Below are positions 1 to 5,668 of a stretch of DNA of 5,668 bases, one piece after another. Every line of letters starts with the position of its first letter. The stretch's first letter is position 1. The notes beneath the pieces were generated by a model. That model was not told the origin of the DNA and searched no databases. It worked only from the letters and a program-made list of their open reading frames with translations. Source of the stretch: an uncultured Alphaproteobacteria bacterium (GTDB lineage: Bacteria; Pseudomonadota; Alphaproteobacteria; Puniceispirillales; Puniceispirillaceae); the NCBI GenBank assembly GCA_913064995.1, contig CAJYBL010000102.1:1-5668 (forward strand), read 5' to 3'. A program made the translations under genes and the position numbers.

Positions 1-19
1 TTCGATCGTTGCAATTTCC

Positions 20-43
20 GTGGCCGTCTTGACACAAGGCCAC
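20..43 (+). promoter_or_regulatory. Hairpin in the sucC leader
   Basis: GTGGCC at 20-25 pairs perfectly with GGCCAC at 38-43. TTG at 29-31 can stack inside with CAA at 35-37, leaving GTC (26-28) as a bulge and a 3-base loop. It lies 23 bases before the sucC start and 5 bases before the presumed SD. No T-run follows, so it is a poor intrinsic terminator. It may be a leader structure or mRNA-stabilising element, or it may have no role. Confidence 0.4.
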
Positions 44-48
44 ATAGC

Positions 49-53
49 GGGAG
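49..53 (+). promoter_or_regulatory. Ribosome binding site of sucC
   Basis: GGGAG lies 13 bases before the ATG at 67. The spacing is longer than the usual 5-9 bases. It matters because the sucC frame has no upstream stop within the window, and this site supports the ATG that homology predicts. Confidence 0.5.
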
Positions 54-66
54 AAAGACAGTAACA

Positions 67-1260
67 ATGAACATCCATGAACATCAGGCGAAGAAAATTT
101 TACAGACATTTGGTGCGCCCATTGCTGCTGGCGTTGCAATCACCAGCCTTGACCAAGCCGAAAGCGCGATTGCATCTCTTCCCGGCCCAGTTTGGGTGGT
201 CAAAAGCCAGATCCATGCTGGCGGACGCGGCAAAGGAAAATTCAAGGAGCTTGGTGCTGATGCCAAAGGCGGCGTTCGCGTCTCTTTTTCGGCTAGGGAA
301 GCGCTTGCCAATGCTGTTGAAATGTTTGGTAAAACCCTTGTCACACAGCAAACTGGTCCAAATGGCAAAACCGTCAATCAGCTTTATGTCGAAGATGGCG
401 CCGATATTGACCGTGAATTATATCTATCGATTCTTGTTGACCGCGAAACCGGCAAAACCTCATTCGTTGCATCAACCGAAGGCGGCATGGATATTGAGAC
501 GGTTGCACATGATACGCCTGAACTGATCCATTCGGTTGGCATTAACCCTAGCGCTGGCTGTACTGATGCCGACGCGGCGACACTTGCCGACGCCTTTAAG
601 CTTGAAGGAGCAGCCCGCGAACAGGGCATGGCGCTTTTCAAGGATCTCTACGAGGCCTTTGTTAGCAAGGATATGAGCCTTTTGGAAATCAACCCGTTGA
701 TCGTTACCAAATCAAATGACGTTCAGGTGCTTGATGCCAAAGTGTCTTTTGATAATAACGCGCTATTCCGGCATCCCGATGTTATGGAATTACGCGACAT
801 CACTGAAGAAGATGAAAAAGAAGTCGAAGCCTCAAAACATGATCTTGCCTATATCGCCCTTGATGGTGAAATCGGCTGTATGGTAAATGGTGCGGGTCTT
901 GCGATGGCTACAATGGACATCATCAAACTATACGGCGCCGAGCCAGCAAATTTTCTTGATGTTGGCGGCAGCGCAACAACCGAACGCGTAACTGCAGCCT
1001 TTAAAATTATTACCGCTGATCCAAATGTAAAAGGGATTTTGGTCAATATTTTTGGCGGCATCATGCGTTGTGATGTTATTGCCGAAGGCGTTGTCCAAGC
1101 GGCTAATGATATCAATCTTGAAGTGCCTTTGGTGGTTCGTCTCGAAGGCACTAAGGTCGATGAAGGCAAAGCCATTATCAACAGCAGTGGGCTGAATGTT
1201 ATCGCCGCCGATGATTTGGATGATGCAGCTCAAAAAATTGTCAAAGCAGTGAAAGGCTAA
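67..1260 (+). CDS. sucC: Succinyl-CoA synthetase (ADP-forming) beta subunit
   Basis: This is the beta subunit of succinate-CoA ligase, which with SucD converts succinyl-CoA, ADP and phosphate to succinate, CoA and ATP in the cytosolic TCA cycle. The protein has 397 residues against 388 in E. coli. It opens with the family start MNIHEHQAK. An ATP-grasp domain covers about residues 1-235, with QIHAGGRGKG at 48-57 and the LEINPL segment at 206-211. A CoA-ligase domain follows, with MVNGAGLAMATMD at 272-284, NFLDVGG at 295-301 and VNIFGGIMRCD at 326-336. A roughly 10-residue insertion after HAGGRGKG, relative to E. coli, is usual in alphaproteobacteria. The related malate thiokinase MtkA was considered, but ASTEGGMDIE and NIFGGIxRCD match SucC rather than MtkA. 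The frame stays open upstream to the window edge, yet family homology and a GGGAG at 49-53 support the ATG at 67. It lies 4 bases before sucD. Confidence 0.96.
   Translation: MNIHEHQAKKILQTFGAPIAAGVAITSLDQAESAIASLPGPVWVVKSQIHAGGRGKGKFKELGADAKGGVRVSFSAREALANAVEMFGKTLVTQQTGPNGKTVNQLYVEDGADIDRELYLSILVDRETGKTSFVASTEGGMDIETVAHDTPELIHSVGINPSAGCTDADAATLADAFKLEGAAREQGMALFKDLYEAFVSKDMSLLEINPLIVTKSNDVQVLDAKVSFDNNALFRHPDVMELRDITEEDEKEVEASKHDLAYIALDGEIGCMVNGAGLAMATMDIIKLYGAEPANFLDVGGSATTERVTAAFKIITADPNVKGILVNIFGGIMRCDVIAEGVVQAANDINLEVPLVVRLEGTKVDEGKAIINSSGLNVIAADDLDDAAQKIVKAVKG
1251..1256 (+). promoter_or_regulatory. Ribosome binding site of sucD inside the sucC 3' end
   Basis: GAAAGG lies 8 bases before the sucD ATG and overlaps the last sense codons of sucC. 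This suggests coupled translation of the two subunits, which are needed in equal amounts. Confidence 0.6.
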
Positions 1261-1264
1261 GCAC

Positions 1265-2167
1265 ATGTCGATTCTCATTAACAAAGACACTAAAATCATT
1301 GTGCAAGGTCTGACTGGTAAAACCGGCACATTTCACACTGAACAGGCATTGGCCTATCATGGCACGCAAATGCTCGCCGGAACCCACCCGAAAAAAGGTG
1401 GCCAGCAATGGACAGGCGCCAATGGGCAAAGCTTACCGCTATTTGCCACCGTTGCCGAAGCCAAGGACGCCACCGGCGCCAACTCCTCGGTTATCTATGT
1501 TCCACCAGCAGGCGCTGCGGCCGCGATTGAAGAAGCGATTGATGCTGGCATTGATCTGATTACCTGTATCACTGAAGGTGTGCCGGTTCAGGATATGGTG
1601 CGAGTAAAGGAAAAGCTGGATAAGTCGAAATCACGCCTGATTGGGCCAAACTGCCCAGGCCTGATGACTCCTGACGAATGCAAAATCGGCATTATGCCGC
1701 CAAGTATTTTCCGCAAAGGTTCGGTTGGCGTGCTATCACGTTCTGGCACTTTGACCTATGAAGCGGTTTATCAGACATCAATGGCGGGCCTTGGCCAGTC
1801 TTCGGCTGTCGGTATTGGCGGCGATCCGGTAAAAGGCACCGAATTTATCGATGTTTTGGAAATGTTCCTTGCTGATGATCAAACCGAGTCGATCATCATG
1901 ATTGGCGAGATTGGCGGATCAGCCGAAGAAGATGCAGCTCAATTCCTGATCGATGAAGCAAAACAAGGCCGCTCAAAACCGATGGTTGGCTTTATTGCTG
2001 GCCGCACCTCACCTCCTGGCCGCACCATGGGTCATGCGGGTGCCGTTATTTCTGGTGGCAAGGGCGGTGCTGATGAAAAAATTGCAGCTCTGGAAGAAGC
2101 GGGTGTAAGCGTGTCCCCGTCTCCTGCCAAACTTGGCGTCACGCTTGTAGATGTGCTGAACGGATAG
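1265..2167 (+). CDS. sucD: Succinyl-CoA synthetase alpha subunit
   Basis: This is the alpha subunit of succinyl-CoA synthetase. It binds CoA through an N-terminal Rossmann-like domain and carries the histidine that is phosphorylated during catalysis. The protein has 300 residues against 289 in E. coli. The CoA-binding domain spans about residues 1-125 (QGLTGKTGTFH at 14-24, VIYVPP at 76-81, CITEGVP at 101-107). The ligase domain follows, with IGPNCPG at 126-132, SRSGTLTYE at 158-166, GIGGDPVKG at 183-191 and GEIGGSAEE at 214-222. The phospho-acceptor His is H257 in MGHAGAVISGGKG, equivalent to E. coli His246. A short insertion near residues 47-58 accounts for part of the extra length. The ATG lies 4 bases after the sucC stop with GAAAGG 8 bases upstream, so the pair is very likely cotranscribed. 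No sucA or sucB follows. Confidence 0.96.
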   Translation: MSILINKDTKIIVQGLTGKTGTFHTEQALAYHGTQMLAGTHPKKGGQQWTGANGQSLPLFATVAEAKDATGANSSVIYVPPAGAAAAIEEAIDAGIDLITCITEGVPVQDMVRVKEKLDKSKSRLIGPNCPGLMTPDECKIGIMPPSIFRKGSVGVLSRSGTLTYEAVYQTSMAGLGQSSAVGIGGDPVKGTEFIDVLEMFLADDQTESIIMIGEIGGSAEEDAAQFLIDEAKQGRSKPMVGFIAGRTSPPGRTMGHAGAVISGGKGGADEKIAALEEAGVSVSPSPAKLGVTLVDVLNG

Positions 2168-2171
2168 ATCA

Positions 2172-2199
2172 GCCCCGTTTCACCGCAGGCAAAAGGGGC
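2172..2199 (+). terminator. Alternative hairpin just after sucD
   Basis: GCCCC at 2172-2176 pairs with GGGGC at 2195-2199, and TTT (2178-2180) with AAA (2191-2193) after one mismatch. It begins 4 bases after the sucD stop. It shares the GGGG at 2195-2198 with the hairpin at 2194-2220, so only one of the two can form. No T-run follows, so it may stabilise the 3' end rather than terminate. Confidence 0.35.
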
Positions 2200-2223
2200 A
2201 ATACCAATGGAATCACCCCTATT
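2191..2223. terminator. Bidirectional terminator between sucD and the convergent gene
   Basis: AGGGG at 2194-2198 pairs with CCCCT at 2216-2220. Inside, AT (2201-2202) can pair with AT (2212-2213) and CC (2204-2205) with GG (2209-2210). On the + strand the stem is followed by ATTTAAT. On the - strand it is followed by TTT just after CCCCT, giving a run of four T. It starts 26 bases after the sucD stop and about 95 bases past the stop of the - strand gene. The stem is imperfect, so efficiency is uncertain. Confidence 0.55.
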
Positions 2224-2269
2224 TAATGCGAATTATTTACACGCGAATTGGCCCACCACATGATACCTG

Positions 2270-2297
2270 CCAAATAATAGGCGACGGGCACGCTGCC
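2270..2297 (-). terminator. Weak possible terminator of the reductase-like gene
   Basis: Read on the - strand, GGC (2297-2295) pairs with GCC (2282-2280). After an A-C mismatch, a G-U, a C-G and a G-C pair close a 4-base loop. TATTATTT follows directly. It starts about 20 bases after the stop codon of the gene. The stem is short and interrupted, so the hairpin at 2191-2223 may be the real terminator. Confidence 0.3.
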
Positions 2298-2316
2298 TTA
2301 AAGCCTTTCAGCAATC

Positions 2317-3378
2317 TTAAGCGACCTCAAAAAAAGGCGCCTCAGACCGGTTGGCATCAAGCCGGTCATTTACAATTGCCACAGTCTCATCAAGAAGATC
2401 ATTCTGCATGCCAATGCTGGCGGCTATTCGCTGCACCAGAAGATCAACACGTTCAATCGTCTTGGCACCGCCATCAATCGCGCGTGCGGCTGAGGACGGC
2501 TTTAACAGGCTACTAGCCGCATTTGCATATTTTTCAAACGGCACCTGATCGGCCGCATCCGCGCCAAGAGCCCGAGCCAAAGTATCAACCCACGCATACA
2601 TGTCAGCTGATGCGGCAAGATCGCCATGAACAGCATCGCGAATTGCCCGCACGCCGTCACGCTGGACGCATTGGTAGTTGCCGGTCAAAAGCATGCTCCA
2701 TTTTGCCATTGGCACAAACAGGCTGTCATAGATGCGCAGCTTTACAGGGACATCCTTGCCATCAACGGTAACCGCGGCAATATCGGATTCAAGCTGTCGA
2801 AGCATCGCATTGTGCGCAGGATCAGCAAATACCGCTGCCTTGAAATTGGTTGGCAAACCAACATGAAGAATATTGGTGCCTTCCTCGGGTGGGCGAAAGG
2901 CCTGAGGGTCAGGGCTGCAAAGCGACATCAGACCCGGCTCGAAATCAGCCCATACTGATGCATCATCATAGCACATTTCAAGCGGTGCCTCACCCAGCGC
3001 ATCGACACGGCGCAAGAACGGCAAAGGCGGCATATTCATGATCGACAAGCATGGTTTGCGGCTGGTGGCAATGCGCTGCATCAGATCGCGTACCTGCGGC
3101 TCAGAATATTGTGGTTCCTGCATAGCAAGGCTGATCATGTCGTAATTCTCGGGCCGCGCATCGGCCGGCGTGACTGCATCAAGCGTTCCAGCAAGATCAT
3201 GTGACCGAAAAGCCCGATGGCTATCCTCATCGCGCAATTTGATCCGAACTTCAGTGCCGTCGTCATTAATCAGCGCGGCCGATTTACTGCGGCAAATCAA
3301 AGTGACATCATGGCCAGCCATCAATAGTTTTGTTGACAGAAGTGAGCCATATGAGGCTCCTAAGATCAAAATTTTCAT
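2317..3378 (-). CDS. Ketopantoate reductase (ApbA/PanE) superfamily oxidoreductase, substrate unknown
   Basis: The product has 353 residues against about 300 for E. coli PanE. It has the two-domain layout of NAD(P)H-dependent 2-dehydropantoate reductase-like enzymes. The N-terminal Rossmann strand-loop-helix is at residues 1-30 (MKILILGASYGS... GHDVTLICR). A helical C-terminal domain has K226 in MAKWSML, N234, SS at 295-296 and TIERVDLLVQRI at 307-318, which resembles the PanE C-terminal signature. K226 and E309 are likely counterparts of the PanE catalytic Lys and Glu. The glycine loop reads GASYGS instead of GxGxxG and appears one residue shorter. The PanE Asn four residues after the Lys is Leu230 here. 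A role in pantothenate synthesis is therefore not assured, and another 2-keto or opine-like substrate is possible. No signal peptide or membrane segment is seen, so it is probably cytosolic. The ATG at 3378 is supported by AGGAG 9 bases upstream. The gene converges on sucD and lies downstream of the formate dehydrogenase gene beyond a terminator. Confidence 0.75.
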   Translation of the reverse strand: MKILILGASYGSLLSTKLLMAGHDVTLICRSKSAALINDDGTEVRIKLRDEDSHRAFRSHDLAGTLDAVTPADARPENYDMISLAMQEPQYSEPQVRDLMQRIATSRKPCLSIMNMPPLPFLRRVDALGEAPLEMCYDDASVWADFEPGLMSLCSPDPQAFRPPEEGTNILHVGLPTNFKAAVFADPAHNAMLRQLESDIAAVTVDGKDVPVKLRIYDSLFVPMAKWSMLLTGNYQCVQRDGVRAIRDAVHGDLAASADMYAWVDTLARALGADAADQVPFEKYANAASSLLKPSSAARAIDGGAKTIERVDLLVQRIAASIGMQNDLLDETVAIVNDRLDANRSEAPFFEVA

Positions 3379-3387
3379 GGTTCGGAA

Positions 3388-3392
3388 CTCCT
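3388..3392 (-). promoter_or_regulatory. Ribosome binding site of the reductase-like gene
   Basis: On the - strand this reads AGGAG, 9 bases before the ATG, and is a strong SD within AGAGGAG. It directly follows the 3' half (3399-3393) of a possible leader helix, so pairing there could affect ribosome access. Confidence 0.75.
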
Positions 3393-3480
3393 CTTCACTG
3401 CGGCATGATCACAAACGCCTAAGCCGTTCTAGCGGCCAATTTCAGCCTTACCTAGTCTAGCTTTAACGGCTGAAGTGAAG
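3393..3480 (-). promoter_or_regulatory. Structured 5' leader with alternative helices
   Basis: On the - strand transcript, CTTCACT (3480-3474) pairs with AGTGAAG (3399-3393) as a 7-bp closing helix. Inside it, AGCCGTT (3471-3465) pairs with AACGGCT (3428-3422). That helix can extend through CTAG/CTAG (3460-3457 with 3432-3429, after a 4-base bulge) and GGC/GCC (3447-3445 with 3436-3434). A competing 7-bp helix is TTCAGCC (3474-3468) with GGCTGAA (3447-3441). It shares 3468-3471 with the first inner helix, so the two exclude each other. A further weak GGC/GCC pair (3419-3417 with 3404-3402) could make a third arm. The layout resembles a riboswitch or other cis-regulatory leader. I do not recognise a known class, and covariation is untested. 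Confidence 0.4.
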
Positions 3481-3490
3481 AATCCAAAGG

Positions 3491-3518
3491 AAAATAGTGA
3501 AAAAATGAAAATTGTAAA
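3491..3518 (-). promoter_or_regulatory. Predicted promoter of the reductase-like gene
   Basis: On the - strand, TTTACA (3518-3513) matches the -35 consensus at 5 of 6 positions. TATTTT (3496-3491) matches the -10 at 4 of 6, with a 16-base spacer. Transcription would start near 3484, giving a leader of about 105 bases whose first helix begins at 3480. The region is very AT-rich, so chance matches are possible. Confidence 0.4.
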
Positions 3519-3527
3519 TTTTTTACA
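3513..3527. promoter_or_regulatory. Perfect 15-bp palindrome, candidate operator
   Basis: TGTAAA and TTTACA flank a TTT centre. After one mismatch on each side, AAA and TTT continue the symmetry. It overlaps the predicted -35 box. The layout TGTAA-N5-TTACA resembles sites described for the sugar-metabolism regulator HexR, but no regulator gene is present and the assignment is only a similarity. The site is AT-rich, which raises the chance of coincidence. Confidence 0.4.
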
Positions 3528-3557
3528 TTTTCTTTTTACTGCGGTGCATAATCCAAC

Positions 3558-3590
3558 AAAAAACCCCGATCACTGATGATTGTGATCGGG
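3558..3590 (-). terminator. Intrinsic terminator of the formate dehydrogenase gene
   Basis: CCCGATCAC at 3565-3573 pairs perfectly with GTGATCGGG at 3582-3590 (9 bp, 8-base loop). On the - strand a G and then six T (3563-3558) follow. It lies about 38 bases past the fdhA stop. On the + strand TGTGTATTTTT follows, so it could also stop antisense transcripts. It separates fdhA from the reductase-like gene. Confidence 0.9.
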
Positions 3591-3627
3591 TGTGTATTTT
3601 TGGCTCGTATCAGATGACAAGACTCGC

Positions 3628-5668
3628 CTATTCGGCAGCAATTCCAATCGTGGCGGCAACACGGCAAGCCGCAAATTTGAACTCGGGTATTTTACCAAAT
3701 GGATCAACAACCGGGTTGGTCAAGATATTCGCGGCGGCTTCGACATAGGCAAATGGTACAAAAACCATGTCTTCCGCAACCGCAGGGTCGGCACGTGCCA
3801 TGATTGAAATCGACCCGCGTCGCGTCTCAATCGTTATCATATCACCAGCCTCGACTCCCAACCGACGAAGGGTGCGCGGATGCAGTGAAGCATTTGCCTG
3901 CGGTTCAACCGCATCAAGAACGGTGGCACGGCGGGTCATTGATCCGGTATGCCAATGTTCGAGTTGGCGACCCGTTGTCAAAATCATCGGATATTCTGTA
4001 TCCGGTGTTTCGGCTGGAGCGATAATGCTGGCAGGGGTAAATCTAGCCCTACCATCCGTTCGCGGAAACCCATCACCAAATACGATCGGTTGGCCCGGAT
4101 CAGTAGCATCCAATGACGGATAGGTGACAACATTTTCAGCGGCCAAACGATCCCATGAAATATTATCAAGCGATTTCATCGATAGTTTCATTTCGGCAAA
4201 CACTTCGCGCGGATGCGTATAGGTCCAATCGAGACCAATGCGTTTGGCAAGCTCAACCGTAATCCACCAATCTTCGCGAGCATCACCTGGCGGTGCAATG
4301 GCAGGGCGACCCATTTGAACCTGACGGTTTGTATTGGTTACGGTTCCGGTTTTTTCTGCCCATGCCGATGCTGGCAAAATTACATCAGCATAATTGGCGG
4401 TTTCGGTCAGGAAGATATCCTGCACAACCAGATGATCTAGCTTGGCCAGCGCCGCACGCGCATGATCGGCATCAGGATCAGACATGGCCGGATTTTCACC
4501 AAGAACATACATCGAAGTGATATCACCATCATGGATCGCATCCATGATTTCGGTCACGGTCAGGCCTTTTTCTGGCGCGATCGACTCTGAATGCCAAATT
4601 TCATTAAAGGCCGAACGAACACCATCATCGGTGACGCTTTGATAATCGGGAAGGAACATCGGGATCAAACCCGCATCAGAGGCGCCCTGAACATTGTTCT
4701 GGCCGCGCAGCGGGTGCAGACCGGTTCCCGGACGTCCAACCTGCCCACACATCAAAGCCAGCGAAATCAGACAACGGGAATTATCGGTTCCGTGGATATG
4801 CTGCGACACGCCCATGCCCCAGAAAATCATCGCTGACTTAGCACCGGCAAAATCACGCGCAACAGCACGAAGTGTTTCAGCGTCAATACCGCAGAATTCA
4901 GACATTTTTTCTGGCGAAAATGCTTTGAGATGCGCTTTCATCGCGTCCCAGTTTTCGGTAAAACTTTCGATATATTGCTGATCATAAAGCTGTTCTTCGA
5001 CAATCACATGCATAATGGCGTTCAGCATCGATACATCAGCACCCGGGCGAAATTGCAGCATATGGTCGGCATGGCGTTTAAGCCCCTGCCCGCGCGGATC
5101 CATCACAATCAATTTTCCGCCACGTTTGGCAAATTGCTTGAAATAGGTTGCCGCAACCGGATGGTTTTCGGTCGGGTTGGCGCCTATAACAATAGCGACA
5201 TCGGCATTTTCAATTTCGTTAAAGGTCGCCGTAACCGCAGCCGAACCCACATTTTCCAGCAAAGCCGCAACCGATGAGGCATGGCATAGCCGCGTACAAT
5301 GATCGACGTTATTATGACCAAATCCCTGACGGATTATCTTTTGGAAAAGATAGGCTTCTTCATTCGAACATTTTGCCGATCCAAAACCGGCAATGCGCTT
5401 GCCCGAAATATCACGATGCTTGATAAAGCCGTTTGCCGCAACATCCAGCGCTTCTTCCCAACTGACTTCGCGGAAATGCGTCAACGGATTTGCCGGATCA
5501 ACATTCAGCCCCTTTGCCGGCGCATCATCACGCCGGATCAATGGTTTGGTCAGCCGATGATCGTGATGAACATAGTCAAAACCGAACCGGCCTTTCACAC
5601 AAAGCCGATTTTCGTTAGCCGGACCATTCACCCCTTCGACATATTTGATTTTATCATCCTTGATTTTA
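3628..5668 (-). CDS. fdhA: NAD-dependent formate dehydrogenase alpha subunit (5' partial)
   Basis: This is the catalytic subunit that oxidises formate to CO2 and passes electrons through Fe-S clusters towards the NADH-forming beta/gamma subunits (FdsA/FdhA type, cytosolic). About 679 residues are present. The N-terminal ferredoxin-like part and the first cluster cysteines lie beyond the right edge, because the frame is open to the end (KYVEG precedes VNGPANENRLC). The codon at 5629-5631 is GTG inside this conserved stretch and is not a true start. Visible key residues are the last 4Fe-4S Cys in RLCVKGRFG (codon 5599-5601), the metal-ligand Cys and catalytic His in CTRLCHASS (Cys codon 5284-5286, so a Cys and not a selenocysteine enzyme), and the active-site Arg in PLRGQNNVQG (codon 4705-4707). 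Further on are LGENPAMSDPD and a C-terminal molybdopterin dinucleotide-binding domain (TTGRQLEHWHTGSMTRR). Mo against W cannot be told. The TAG stop is followed by a terminator, and no fdsC/fdhD or fdsD gene follows. Confidence 0.93.
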   Translation of the reverse strand, partial: KIKDDKIKYVEGVNGPANENRLCVKGRFGFDYVHHDHRLTKPLIRRDDAPAKGLNVDPANPLTHFREVSWEEALDVAANGFIKHRDISGKRIAGFGSAKCSNEEAYLFQKIIRQGFGHNNVDHCTRLCHASSVAALLENVGSAAVTATFNEIENADVAIVIGANPTENHPVAATYFKQFAKRGGKLIVMDPRGQGLKRHADHMLQFRPGADVSMLNAIMHVIVEEQLYDQQYIESFTENWDAMKAHLKAFSPEKMSEFCGIDAETLRAVARDFAGAKSAMIFWGMGVSQHIHGTDNSRCLISLALMCGQVGRPGTGLHPLRGQNNVQGASDAGLIPMFLPDYQSVTDDGVRSAFNEIWHSESIAPEKGLTVTEIMDAIHDGDITSMYVLGENPAMSDPDADHARAALAKLDHLVVQDIFLTETANYADVILPASAWAEKTGTVTNTNRQVQMGRPAIAPPGDAREDWWITVELAKRIGLDWTYTHPREVFAEMKLSMKSLDNISWDRLAAENVVTYPSLDATDPGQPIVFGDGFPRTDGRARFTPASIIAPAETPDTEYPMILTTGRQLEHWHTGSMTRRATVLDAVEPQANASLHPRTLRRLGVEAGDMITIETRRGSISIMARADPAVAEDMVFVPFAYVEAAANILTNPVVDPFGKIPEFKFAACRVAATIGIAAE

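Noticed and set aside
29..34. TTGACA as a -35 box for sucC
   Set aside because: No -10-like hexamer occurs 16-18 bases downstream (the bases there are GAGAAAG-like), and the motif sits in the hairpin.
2..64. Open frame from the left edge to TAA at 62-64, possibly the end of an upstream gene
   Set aside because: Only 20 codons, and the translated peptide does not resemble the Mdh C-terminus or anything else I recognise. Too short to support.
84..641. Antisense open frames inside sucC
   Set aside because: They have no start signals or recognisable products and mirror the codon structure of sucC.
67..2167. Malate thiokinase (mtkA/mtkB) of the serine cycle, suggested by the nearby formate dehydrogenase
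   Set aside because: The beta subunit has the SucC versions of the diagnostic stretches (ASTEGGMDIE, NIFGGIMRCD), and no serine-cycle genes flank it.
3513..3527. NtcA- or FNR-type site
   Set aside because: The GTA/TAC half-sites are 7 bases apart rather than the 8 of NtcA, and the TTGAT/ATCAA halves of FNR are absent.
3592..5277. Several + strand open frames opposite fdhA
   Set aside because: They are reverse-frame shadows of a clearly conserved gene, with Arg/His/Pro-rich, low-complexity translations and no RBS.
5629..5631. GTG as the start codon of the formate dehydrogenase gene
   Set aside because: The frame continues to the window edge and encodes the conserved KYVEG before VNGPANENRLC. 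The GTG is an internal Val codon.

Overview
The window holds four protein genes of central carbon and C1 metabolism. It most likely comes from an alphaproteobacterium. The reasons are the SucC and SucD sequence types (SucC has an insertion after its HAGGRGKG motif that is absent from E. coli) and the FdsA/FdhA-type NAD-linked formate dehydrogenase alpha subunit. The base composition looks moderate and the intergenic regions are short and AT-rich, which would fit a marine group such as SAR116. That genus-level idea is inference only.

Left part (1-2167, + strand): sucC and sucD, the two subunits of succinyl-CoA synthetase, sit 4 bases apart as one transcription unit. A short leader with a hairpin precedes sucC. 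The unit ends just after sucD. The sucA/sucB/lpd genes that often follow in alphaproteobacteria are absent, and a hairpin that can act as a terminator on both strands separates it from the convergent neighbour.

Middle part (2168-3627): a 353-residue protein of the ketopantoate reductase (ApbA/PanE) superfamily is encoded on the - strand. Its glycine loop and one substrate-site position depart from the PanE pattern, so pantothenate synthesis should not be assumed. Its upstream region is the most interesting non-coding part of the window. It contains a plausible sigma-70-type promoter, a perfect 15-bp palindrome over the -35 box, and a roughly 105-base leader. The leader can fold into a closed multi-helix structure with two mutually exclusive inner helices, and its closing helix abuts the Shine-Dalgarno sequence.

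Right part (3628-5668, - strand): the C-terminal three quarters or so of a molybdenum/tungsten-bis-MGD formate dehydrogenase alpha subunit, running off the right edge. It ends in a strong intrinsic terminator (3558-3590), so the reductase-like gene downstream appears to be expressed separately.

Together, formate oxidation would supply NADH, and succinyl-CoA synthetase performs the substrate-level phosphorylation step of the TCA cycle. No direct functional link between the two loci can be shown from the sequence. There are no RNA genes, mobile elements or CRISPR arrays that I can support.
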